DNA of 46,164 nt from an uncultured Clostridia bacterium (GTDB taxonomy: Bacteria > Bacillota > Clostridia > TANB77 > CAG-508), in contig CALXFD010000016.1 of NCBI GenBank assembly GCA_944387495.1, forward strand, positions 1 through 46,164, given 5' to 3'. A program made the translations under genes and the position numbers. Of this stretch, positions 8,497-16,219 are shown piece after piece. The notes under the pieces were generated by a model that searched no databases, was not told the origin of the DNA, and worked only from the letters and a program-made list of their open reading frames with translations. The stretch's first letter is position 1. Each line of letters starts with the position of its first letter.

Positions 8497-9168
8497 ATGT
8501 TTGAGAGTAAATATAGTAAAGTATTAACTGTTATATTAGTTATAGTAATAATTGCAATATTAGGTCTATTAGGATTTTTAGGATATGATTGGTATAAAAA
8601 TTATTTCTTAGAAAATGATGCAGAAAAATTTGTTCAAGATTATGCAAATAATAATCAAAGTAGTAGTGATGAGGGACAAAATACTACTTCTGATGAAAAT
8701 GCAACAAACCCAATAGATAGTATTGAAAAGGTTGATAATAGTTCTACTAGTGGGAATAGTAAACCACAATATAAAGGATTTAATGTTATAGGAACAATGG
8801 AGATTCCAGCTACTAATTTTAGTTATCCAATATTAGAAGCTCCACCTAGCAAGAAGGCAATAGAAACATCAGTTGCTATGTTATATGGTGCAGGGGTTAA
8901 CCAAGTTGGAAATACAGTTATTATAGGACATAATTATAGAAATGGATTGTTTTTCTCAAATAATAAAAAATTAAATAATGGAGATAAAATCTACATAACT
9001 GATAATGATGGTAATACATTAACATATACAATTTATAATAAATTCGAAACAACACCAGAAGATACAAGTTTCTATCAAAGAGATACTAATGGAAAACCAG
9101 AAGTAACATTATCAACTTGTACAGATGATAGTAAAGCAAGATTAATTATATTAGCAAGAGCAGACTAA
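8497..9168 (+). CDS. Sortase (class D-like), orphan
   Basis: Sortases are membrane transpeptidases that cut a sorting signal and link proteins to the cell wall or to each other. The 223-residue protein has an N-terminal membrane helix (residues 10-30), a Ser/Asn/Asp-rich linker (50-88) and a sortase domain from about 92. Its catalytic residues are His145 (IIGHNY), Cys208 (LSTCTDD) and Arg215 (ARLIIL). No LPxTG-type substrate lies beside it. It could serve the surface proteins encoded 5-30 kb downstream, or act as a housekeeping enzyme. The ribosome site ACGGAGG and an extended -10 promoter lie upstream, and a two-way terminator follows. The class assignment is by overall look and is uncertain. 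Confidence 0.88.
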   Translation: MFESKYSKVLTVILVIVIIAILGLLGFLGYDWYKNYFLENDAEKFVQDYANNNQSSSDEGQNTTSDENATNPIDSIEKVDNSSTSGNSKPQYKGFNVIGTMEIPATNFSYPILEAPPSKKAIETSVAMLYGAGVNQVGNTVIIGHNYRNGLFFSNNKKLNNGDKIYITDNDGNTLTYTIYNKFETTPEDTSFYQRDTNGKPEVTLSTCTDDSKARLIILARAD

Positions 9169-9190
9169 ATTGAATAGTAAATAAATAAAA

Positions 9191-9228
9191 AAATCCAATA
9201 AAAATATTTTTATTGGATTTTTTTATTT
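9191..9228. terminator. Bidirectional terminator between convergent genes
   Basis: A 30-bp perfect palindrome (9191-9220, core ATCCAATAAAAAT) has a T-run on its right and an A-run on its left. It can therefore end both the sortase transcript and the minus-strand holin-like transcript. Confidence 0.88.
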
Positions 9229-9238
9229 TAATTTAAAA

Positions 9239-9610
9239 CTACATTTCTTGATTTCCAGGTAGGAAATAATCAACTACACCGTAGATTAAAGCACCTATTA
9301 TAGCAGCTATCCATGATATAGAATAACCAGCTACAAAGAATTGAGTAACATATAAAGTTATAGCAGCTAATGCAAATCCGACAAAACCTTTACCGAAAGG
9401 ACTTGCATGTAGACCAGTGAATTTTACAAGTAAATAGTCTATTACAGATAAAACAACAGCTGCTATAATTAATGACCAAATATTATTAATAGTAAATCCA
9501 GGTGTAAAAAATGCAGTGATTGCTAAGACAATTGCAGCAGCTACAAGTCTACCAACAATTTGCCAAACTGTGGAAGTTTTTGACCTAGTACCATTTTGAG
9601 TTTCTGACAT
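9239..9610 (-). CDS. Small four-helix membrane protein, phage holin superfamily IV-like
   Basis: This 123-residue protein has a short polar N-terminus (MSETQNGTRSKTS) and four hydrophobic segments: around residues 16-33, 38-57, 69-91 and 95-115. The pattern and motifs such as LIIAAVVLSVIDYLLVKF and GYSISWIAAIIGALIYG fit the PF04020-type four-helix family, often named phage holin family IV or YvlD-like. No phage genes are near, so a lytic role is unlikely. The start is taken at the ATG ending at 9610, 8 bases after AAGGAGGG; a longer reading from 9667 would include that site. Confidence 0.8.
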   Translation of the reverse strand: MSETQNGTRSKTSTVWQIVGRLVAAAIVLAITAFFTPGFTINNIWSLIIAAVVLSVIDYLLVKFTGLHASPFGKGFVGFALAAITLYVTQFFVAGYSISWIAAIIGALIYGVVDYFLPGNQEM

Positions 9611-9641
9611 TTTTAAAACCCTCCTTATTTTAATGTATGGA

Positions 9642-9670
9642 TTTTTGATATAAAAATAATATATCAAAAA
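9642..9670. repeat. Inverted repeat in the 5' region of the holin-like gene
   Basis: TTTTTGATAT (9642-9651) and ATATCAAAAA (9661-9670) form a perfect 10-bp inverted repeat separated by 9 bases. It lies 32 bases upstream of the minus-strand start, where a promoter or operator would be. The role is inferred from position only. Confidence 0.5.
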
Positions 9671-9840
9671 TGCAATAAGAACTTTTATACTAGAATATCA
9701 GAAGAAAAATTTGATAATCTAAAATTAGATAAAATAAAGTTCTAAAATTATTATTAACAAAAAATAATAATTTATTCATAAATAATTGTATAAAAAATTT
9801 AAAAAATGTAAAAAATAAAAATAAAAAAGTAGGTGTTATT

Positions 9841-10524
9841 TTGCTAATAATATTTTTTAGATCAATAATTTTATACATAATAGTATTAATAGTTATGAGA
9901 TTAATGGGGAAGAGAGAGATAAGCCAATTGCAACCTTTTGAATTGGCTATTTCGATAATGATAGCTGATTTAGCCTCAGTTCCTATGAGTGATATAGGAA
10001 TACCTATATTTAATGGTATAATACCAATTTGTGGATTGTTGCTTATGCATTTATTAATTTCAATGCTAAATATGAAAAGCTTAAAAGCAAGAGAAATAAT
10101 ATGTGGAAAACCAACAATATTAGTGTATAGAGGTAAGATTGATGAAAAAGCACTAAAAAAGGAAAGATTTACAATAAATGAATTACAAGAACAGTTAAGA
10201 ATAAATAATGTAATAAATTTAGGTGATGTGGAATTTGCAATTTTAGAGACTAGTGGACAAATTACTGTTATACAAAAACCAGAAAAGAGAAATACAATTC
10301 CACAAGATTTTAATATAGTTCCTGAATATGAAGGTATACCATATGATTTAGTAATTGATGGAAAAGTGATGGAGAAAAATTTAAGAAAAATAGGGAAAGA
10401 TTATAATTGGCTAAAAAAACAGGTAAAGGAATTTGGTATAAAACCAGAAGAGGCATTAGTGGTAACAATTGATGGCAAAGGACAATTTTTTTGTCAAGAA
10501 AAAGAGGGGAGAAAAGGAAGATAA
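9841..10524 (+). CDS. DUF421 (YetF-type) membrane protein
   Basis: The 227-residue protein belongs to the DUF421/YetF family of unknown function. It starts with membrane helices (residues 2-20 and two more up to about 80), carrying the family signature VMRLMGKREISQLQPFELAI. A cytoplasmic domain follows, with GKPTILVYRGKI, LRINNVINLGDVEFAILE and IPQDFNIVPEY-like stretches. The TTG at 9841 is the likely start, because the family usually has this much sequence before the signature; a GTAGGTG lies 8 bases before it. The next gene (DUF4363) starts two bases after the stop. The two families often occur together in Clostridia. Confidence 0.88.
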   Translation: MLIIFFRSIILYIIVLIVMRLMGKREISQLQPFELAISIMIADLASVPMSDIGIPIFNGIIPICGLLLMHLLISMLNMKSLKAREIICGKPTILVYRGKIDEKALKKERFTINELQEQLRINNVINLGDVEFAILETSGQITVIQKPEKRNTIPQDFNIVPEYEGIPYDLVIDGKVMEKNLRKIGKDYNWLKKQVKEFGIKPEEALVVTIDGKGQFFCQEKEGRKGR

Positions 10525-10526
10525 AA

Positions 10527-10913
10527 ATGTTTAAAGAAACATTGATATGTGTGTCTATTATTATTTTAATATTACTGGGGAATATGATAACAAATAAATA
10601 TACAATAAAATCGATAGAATCTCTTTCTAATAAATTAGAAGAAGTAAAGATAAGTATTAATGAAAATAAAGAAAAAGAAGATACACAAAAAAATATTGAA
10701 GAAATGCTTTCAGATTTCAATAGCAGACATGATAAATTAGCAATATATATAGAACATGCAGAGATTGAAAAAGTTGAGTTAGAATTAGAAAGTATGCAAA
10801 GTTATTTTGAAGAAGAGGATAATAAAAAGACAATTACCCAAATAGATAAAAGCGTATTTTTATTAAAACATTTAGAGGATAAATATGCATTTAATTTACC
10901 AAATATTTTTTAA
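10527..10913 (+). CDS. DUF4363 family membrane-anchored protein
   Basis: This 128-residue protein has one N-terminal membrane helix (residues 5-22), followed by a charged, largely helical outer domain of DUF4363 type. It is the usual neighbour of DUF421 genes. The start at ATG 10527, rather than an upstream in-frame codon at 10491, is supported by the GGGGAGAAAAGGAAG ribosome site inside the end of the DUF421 gene and by the two-base gap from its stop. The function is unknown. Confidence 0.75.
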   Translation: MFKETLICVSIIILILLGNMITNKYTIKSIESLSNKLEEVKISINENKEKEDTQKNIEEMLSDFNSRHDKLAIYIEHAEIEKVELELESMQSYFEEEDNKKTITQIDKSVFLLKHLEDKYAFNLPNIF

Positions 10914-11001
10914 AAAATAAGAGTAATTTACAAATATAAAATAGAAAATATATAGAATAATTTATACTTATTTATATTTTAAAATTTAATTAAAGGCAAG
11001 C

Positions 11002-11036
11002 AAAAAAATTAGTAAAGAATTAATCTTTACTAATTT
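11002..11036 (-). terminator. Terminator of the Lon-like gene, overlapping its stop codon
   Basis: On the minus strand, AAATTAGTAAAGA and its complement (11024-11036 with 11006-11018) form a 13-bp stem followed by a run of seven T. The stop codon of the Lon-like gene lies in the loop region, so the last codons also encode the terminator stem. Confidence 0.82.
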
Positions 11037-13407
11037 CTGCGTATTTTTTTAATTTTTCATAAACTAATGCATTAACAGTACCAGCTGGGAAGTGACCATC
11101 TTTATCTTTTTTACCAGCAGGAACACCTGTTAAAACTTCGATACCTTCTTCAATAGTAGAAATAGAATAAATATGGAATAATTTATTTTTTACAGCTTCT
11201 AAAATTTCATCAGATAATTGTAAATTTTCCACATTTTGAACAGGTATCATAACACCATGTTCACCGTTTAAACCTCTCATCTTACATATTTGGAAATATC
11301 CTTCTATTTTTTCATTTACTCCACCTATTGGTTGTATTTGACCTTTTTGATTAACAGAACCTGTAACAGCAATAGATTGGTTTATAGGAATTCCAGATAA
11401 GCTTGAAAGTAATCCATATAATTCAGTACTTGATGCACTATCACCATCAACTCCATTATATAATTGCTCAAAACAAATACTTGCAGTTAAGCAAAGTGGA
11501 ATATCTTGTGCAAACATTTCTCCTAAATACCCTGTAAGAATAAGAACACCTTTTGAATGTGAAGGACCAGAGATTTCTACTTCTCTTTCTATATTTACAA
11601 TACCATTTTTTCCAGTATAAGTATTAACAGTAATTTTAGCAGGTTTTCCAAAAGTATAATCTCCAATACTCATAACTGTTAAACCATTTAATGTTCCTAC
11701 TTCATATCCAGAAGTATTTATCAATAATGAATTATTTTTAATCATTTCCATATATTTAGCATCATATTTTTTAACACGTTCTATTTGTTCACTTAATGCT
11801 TTTTCTATAAATTTTTCAGTAACAACTTTTGATTTTGACATTTTAGCCCATGTTGCAGCTTCTCCAACTACTTGTACTAAATTGTCAAAACGTGTAGAAA
11901 TTTTGTTATGACTTCCAGCAAGTTTTGATGCATATTCTACTAATTTTGCCATAGCATTTTTATCAAGATGTGGTAAATTTTCATGTGCACAATAGCCATG
12001 TACAATTCTAGCTAATTTATTTAAGTTTTCTGTTGTAATAGGCGCATCATCTTCAAATTCCACTTTTATTTTAAATAATTTTCTAAAATCAGCATCCATT
12101 GCAAGTAAAGTTTGATAAATATTTGCATTACCAATTAAAATAACTTTTAAATTAAGAGGAATAGGTTCAGGTTTTAAAGAAACTAAAACCATTGAAGAAC
12201 GTTGGTCAGCAGTATTTTCTATACTTAGTTCTTTCACTCTTAATGCCTTTTTTAAAGCTTCATAGCACATACCATTTGCAAGTAAATCTTTGGCTTGAAA
12301 GATGATATATCCACCATTTGCTTGTTGCATAAGACCAGGCTTTAACATTGTATGGTCAGTTTTTAAAGCTCCATAGTAGTTCTCATATTCAAGTGAACCA
12401 AATATATTATGATAAGAATAATTTGAATCCATAATAACTGGTGCACCTTCACGATTAGAATTATCTATAAAAAGATTAACTCTATAATTTAAAGAAGGGT
12501 CAATTTTTCTTACATTAGGTCCAGCTTGTTGTTGATTAGGAGCTGGTTTTGTTTCATCTTCTAAAAATGTAGGAATATTTTTTAATACATCTTGTTTTAC
12601 ATCATTTAAAAATTTATTAATTTTTTTATTTCTTTTATATTTTGATTTTAAATAATTAATATGAACATTTACTGTAAGAAGAGCAACATTTGATTGCCAT
12701 TCTGCAATTTTTTTATCTGATTGTCTTTCAATTTCTTTAATTTGCCCAATTACACTCATTATTTGTTCTTGAACAATTACAGAATTTTGTTCATAAACTT
12801 GTTTTACATTTTCATCTAATTTTTCAAATTCTTCTTCTTCAACAGGTTTTCCATCAACAATAGGCATCATATATATACCATTTTGAGCAGTACGTACATG
12901 GAAATTATATTTAGCGGCATTATTATTTAATTGTTCTAATAATGCAGTACGTTTATTTTCAAATTGTTGTTTAATAAGAGCTTTTTCCTTTTCAAAATCA
13001 TCTGCATTGAAAGTTTTTTGGATATCTTTTCTAATCTCTTTAATAAAACCATCCATAGCATCCTTAAACTCTTTACCTTGTCCAGCAGGTAATTCAACAG
13101 CAATTGGCTCATTTGGATTATCAAAATTATAGATATAACACCAATCAGAAGGAGTCTTTTTCTTAGGAGCTATTTTATCTAAATAATTTTTTATATACAT
13201 AGTTTTTCCAACTCCACTTGGACCTTCCAAATATAGATTATATCCTTTAACGTCAACTTGAATACCAAATTCTAATGCTTTAATACCTCTATCTTGACCA
13301 ATACCTTCTTGAATAGGTTCAAGTTCTTCTGTGGTATCAAATTTGAAAACATTAGGATTACAAAACATTTTTAAATCTTTATAATTTAATTCATTTTTCT
13401 TTTTCAT
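11020..13407 (-). CDS. Lon-like AAA+ ATP-dependent protease
   Basis: The 795-residue protein is of the AAA_32 plus Lon-protease (S16) type. Residues 62-69 are the Walker A loop GPSGVGKT. A long charged insertion (about 130-300, including a Pro/Gln-rich stretch) follows, and a second ATPase-like part (QANGGYIIFQAKDLL, VILIGNANIYQ, FRKLFKIKVEF) comes after it. The C-terminal domain has the catalytic serine in GDSASSTE (about residue 655) and lysine in GGVNEKIEG (about 698), so it should be an active Ser-Lys protease. There is no N-terminal substrate-binding domain of classical Lon. AGGAGGTAAC-type sequence (minus strand) precedes the ATG. It is a single-gene unit. The substrate is unknown. Confidence 0.9.
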   Translation of the reverse strand: MKKKNELNYKDLKMFCNPNVFKFDTTEELEPIQEGIGQDRGIKALEFGIQVDVKGYNLYLEGPSGVGKTMYIKNYLDKIAPKKKTPSDWCYIYNFDNPNEPIAVELPAGQGKEFKDAMDGFIKEIRKDIQKTFNADDFEKEKALIKQQFENKRTALLEQLNNNAAKYNFHVRTAQNGIYMMPIVDGKPVEEEEFEKLDENVKQVYEQNSVIVQEQIMSVIGQIKEIERQSDKKIAEWQSNVALLTVNVHINYLKSKYKRNKKINKFLNDVKQDVLKNIPTFLEDETKPAPNQQQAGPNVRKIDPSLNYRVNLFIDNSNREGAPVIMDSNYSYHNIFGSLEYENYYGALKTDHTMLKPGLMQQANGGYIIFQAKDLLANGMCYEALKKALRVKELSIENTADQRSSMVLVSLKPEPIPLNLKVILIGNANIYQTLLAMDADFRKLFKIKVEFEDDAPITTENLNKLARIVHGYCAHENLPHLDKNAMAKLVEYASKLAGSHNKISTRFDNLVQVVGEAATWAKMSKSKVVTEKFIEKALSEQIERVKKYDAKYMEMIKNNSLLINTSGYEVGTLNGLTVMSIGDYTFGKPAKITVNTYTGKNGIVNIEREVEISGPSHSKGVLILTGYLGEMFAQDIPLCLTASICFEQLYNGVDGDSASSTELYGLLSSLSGIPINQSIAVTGSVNQKGQIQPIGGVNEKIEGYFQICKMRGLNGEHGVMIPVQNVENLQLSDEILEAVKNKLFHIYSISTIEEGIEVLTGVPAGKKDKDGHFPAGTVNALVYEKLKKYAEISKD

Positions 13408-13535
13408 TTGTTACCTCCAAAAAATTTTTTCTTAGTATTTCCATTTTTCTAAAAATTATCAATCTTATTTTATATTAGTTAAAACAATTTGTAAACTAAT
13501 TAAACCAAAAAAAATAAAAAAATTTAAAAAAACTA

Positions 13536-13564
13536 TTGACAAAAGAATGAAAACCATTTATAAT
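13536..13564 (+). promoter_or_regulatory. Consensus promoter of the tRNA-Gly pair
   Basis: TTGACA (13536-13541), a 17-bp spacer and TATAAT (13559-13564) make a full-consensus promoter 21 bases before the first tRNA. Confidence 0.9.
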
Positions 13565-13585
13565 TTATAAATGTTAGGAGCAAAT

Positions 13586-13659
<74 letters not shown>

Positions 13660-13690
13660 CAATGACAAAATATATAAAATAATTTAATAT

Positions 13691-13764
<74 letters not shown>

Positions 13765-13770
13765 AGACGA

Positions 13771-13808
13771 AAACTTACAAATTAAAAATATTTGTAAGTT
13801 TTTAATTT
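13771..13808 (+). terminator. Terminator after the tRNA pair
   Basis: AAACTTACAAAT (13771-13782) pairs perfectly with ATTTGTAAGTTT (13790-13801). A short T-rich tail follows. Confidence 0.75.
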
Positions 13809-13841
13809 ATACAATAAGAGAATTTATAGAATATTAAAAAA

Positions 13842-13879
13842 TGTCTGCTACTTTAATAGATAGCAGGCAGTTTTTATTT
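13842..13879 (+). terminator. Second terminator-like hairpin
   Basis: TGTCTGCTA (13842-13850) pairs with TAGCAGGCA (13861-13869), with one G-T pair, and TTTTTATTTT follows. It insulates surface cluster 1 from the tRNA genes. Confidence 0.75.
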
Positions 13880-13905
13880 TATTCAAAATGTGACATTTTA
13901 AGGCA

Positions 13906-13934
13906 TTAAATTACTAATCTCCTTTTGATATAAT
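13906..13934 (+). promoter_or_regulatory. Probable promoter of surface cluster 1
   Basis: TATAAT (13929-13934) lies 25 bases before the first dockerin gene. The -35 position (13906-13911, TTAAAT) is poor, so the promoter may be weak or need an activator. Confidence 0.55.
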
Positions 13935-13959
13935 ACGTAAAAGAAAGGGAGATGATTGT

Positions 13960-16191
13960 GTGAAAAAATTAGTTCAAACCATTTTATTCATAGTAATAAT
14001 GGCAAGTTTTATTTTAGGATGTTTAAGTTCAAATGTTAAAGCATATACAAGAGAAGAATATACTCAAAAATTAAATGAGAGTGTAGCATATGCAATGAGT
14101 TTTTTAGATGATAAAATGACAGACCATGAAAAAGCAGCAGTGTTATATGAATATGTACAACAAGGAAATGCGTATAGGTTTGGTGATAGAGACCAATTAG
14201 CAGAAGGAGTATTAGTTGACCATGGAGCTGTATGTGCTGGATATGCAAATGCATATAGATTGCTTTCTGTAACAGCAGGTCTTCCAACTGAATATGTAAG
14301 GTCTATTAAGCAAGCACATGCATGGAATATTTCACTTTTAGATGGTGTATGGTCATATACGGATTCAACAAAAGGACTAGGACCATACCATTTATGTGGT
14401 ACAACTAAGTTATTTTATTCACAAGCTCAATTTGATATGATAAAAGTTGATGGTACATGGTGGCAAGGGGACATGGCACCAGGTGAAGGAGAATCTATGT
14501 ATTTTGATGATGCATATATATTTAATAGAGATTCTGATTTATCATATCCTGAAACTGATGGAAGCTATAGATCTAAGCTTAGTTATAGGTCAAGAGTATA
14601 TTATGATGAAAATTATAAATATTATATAGATAATGATGAAGATAATTTCTATGATTCACATATATACAAAGAAGAACGTTCTACTGGTAAAAAAATAGAA
14701 ATAGTTAGACCATTATATAGCTTTGGTGGATATGAACCAGGAATGGTAAAAGATGAGGATTATTTATATTATGTAGGAGAAGACTTTTGCTTATATAGTG
14801 TAAAAACAGATGGTACAGATAATAAAAAAGTAGTAGATATATCTGACACAGGCAGAAAAATTGCCGGAGTATATGAACAAGATGGATATATTTATTATAC
14901 TACTAGTGAAACAGAAAGTAGTAGAGATTGGGAATATATTAAATACCAAAAATTACAAAATTATTTAACAACAGGACAATATACTTTAAATACTGATGAA
15001 CAAAAATATGTATTAAATTATATAAAAACATCAAAAGGCATAACAATTTCAAGTTGTGAAGGTTTAAATGGAAATGAACCAGAAGGAAAATTATATATTC
15101 CAGATACAATAGATGGTATGCCAGTAATAGGTATAGGAATAGATGCATTTAAAAATGCTAATTTAGATGGAGTATTAACATTACCAAAAGATTTAGAATA
15201 TATTTCTGAAGATTCTTTTAAAGGAACAAATATAGAAGGTATAGTATTTAATGATAAATTAAAAACAATAGGAGTAAATGCATTTAGCGAATGTGACAAT
15301 ATAGTTGGAAGTTTAGATTTTCCGGATTCACTTGCAATTATTGATACATATGCATTTGATGATTGTACACAAATAAGTGAAATTAATTTTGGAAGTGGAT
15401 TAAAAAGAATAGGAAATGGAGCATTTTATGGAAATAAAAAAGTTGAAGTTTTAGAATTACCAGAAGGATTTGCAGACTTAGATAATGAAGCATTTTCATG
15501 GATGTCAGGCTTAAAATCTGTAATATTACCTGAAAGCTTAAAAATATATACAGATAATGCATTTTGGCAGTGCAATAAACTAACAGATATATGGATTAAA
15601 TCTGAAAATATGGATGAAATACTTGTAAAAGGAGATTTTAACTTATATTTACCAGAAGGAACACAAACTTCAAAATATGCAGATGAAAATAATATAGAAT
15701 ACATACCAGATTCAGAATTAGATATAAATAAAGCACAAATTTCTATTAATAATTTAGCAACTGGTGAAGAAAACATAAGTAGTTTAGAAATAAAATCAGG
15801 TCATATTATAGATTTACAATTAGATATAAGTCCATCATTTTGGTCAAATATGCCTATAACATGGGAAACATCAAATTATAGTGTAGCAGATGTAACAGAA
15901 GATGGTGGCGTTATTGGAAAAAGAGAAGGTGAAGCAGTAATTACAGCTACTATTGGAGGACGTAAAGTAAGTGTTAATGTTAAAGTAGAAAAGAAATATT
16001 TATTAGGAGATTTAGACAGAAATGGAAAAGTAACTGCAACAGACGGATTTTTAGCATATGACATATTTGTACAAGAAACAGATGTTACGAGTGAAGACCT
16101 AGAAATAGGTGATGTTGATAAAAATGGTAAAATCACAGCAACAGATGCATTTATAATTTATGATGCATTTGTAAATGAAATTACTTTATAA
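13960..16191 (+). CDS. Dockerin protein with transglutaminase-like and leucine-rich-repeat domains
   Basis: This is a 743-residue secreted protein. The N-terminal signal ends near VKA-YT at residue 28; ILGC at 18-21 also resembles a lipobox. A transglutaminase-like (papain-fold) domain follows, with a full catalytic triad Cys92 (GAVCAGYA), His120 (QAHAWNI) and Asp135 (YTDST). Residues 190-330 resemble a beta-propeller-like repeat region (YYVGEDFCLYSVKTDG). Residues 360-560 are BspA-type leucine-rich repeats (IGIDAFKNANLDG, IGVNAFSECDNI, IGNGAFYGNKKV). A Big_2-like Ig domain (about 590-675) comes next. Residues 683-743 are a type I dockerin with two calcium loops (GDLDRNGKVTATD and GDVDKNGKITATD). 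The GTG start follows AAAGGGAG. It opens cluster 1; the dockerin should dock on the cohesins encoded at 16220 or 22234. Confidence 0.88.
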   Translation: MKKLVQTILFIVIMASFILGCLSSNVKAYTREEYTQKLNESVAYAMSFLDDKMTDHEKAAVLYEYVQQGNAYRFGDRDQLAEGVLVDHGAVCAGYANAYRLLSVTAGLPTEYVRSIKQAHAWNISLLDGVWSYTDSTKGLGPYHLCGTTKLFYSQAQFDMIKVDGTWWQGDMAPGEGESMYFDDAYIFNRDSDLSYPETDGSYRSKLSYRSRVYYDENYKYYIDNDEDNFYDSHIYKEERSTGKKIEIVRPLYSFGGYEPGMVKDEDYLYYVGEDFCLYSVKTDGTDNKKVVDISDTGRKIAGVYEQDGYIYYTTSETESSRDWEYIKYQKLQNYLTTGQYTLNTDEQKYVLNYIKTSKGITISSCEGLNGNEPEGKLYIPDTIDGMPVIGIGIDAFKNANLDGVLTLPKDLEYISEDSFKGTNIEGIVFNDKLKTIGVNAFSECDNIVGSLDFPDSLAIIDTYAFDDCTQISEINFGSGLKRIGNGAFYGNKKVEVLELPEGFADLDNEAFSWMSGLKSVILPESLKIYTDNAFWQCNKLTDIWIKSENMDEILVKGDFNLYLPEGTQTSKYADENNIEYIPDSELDINKAQISINNLATGEENISSLEIKSGHIIDLQLDISPSFWSNMPITWETSNYSVADVTEDGGVIGKREGEAVITATIGGRKVSVNVKVEKKYLLGDLDRNGKVTATDGFLAYDIFVQETDVTSEDLEIGDVDKNGKITATDAFIIYDAFVNEITL

Positions 16192-16219
16192 AAATAATTT
16201 TGTTAGGAGGAATTTTTAA

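Noticed and set aside
9239..9610. Prophage signal from the holin-like gene
   Set aside because: No other phage genes lie nearby, and the family is widespread as ordinary small membrane proteins.
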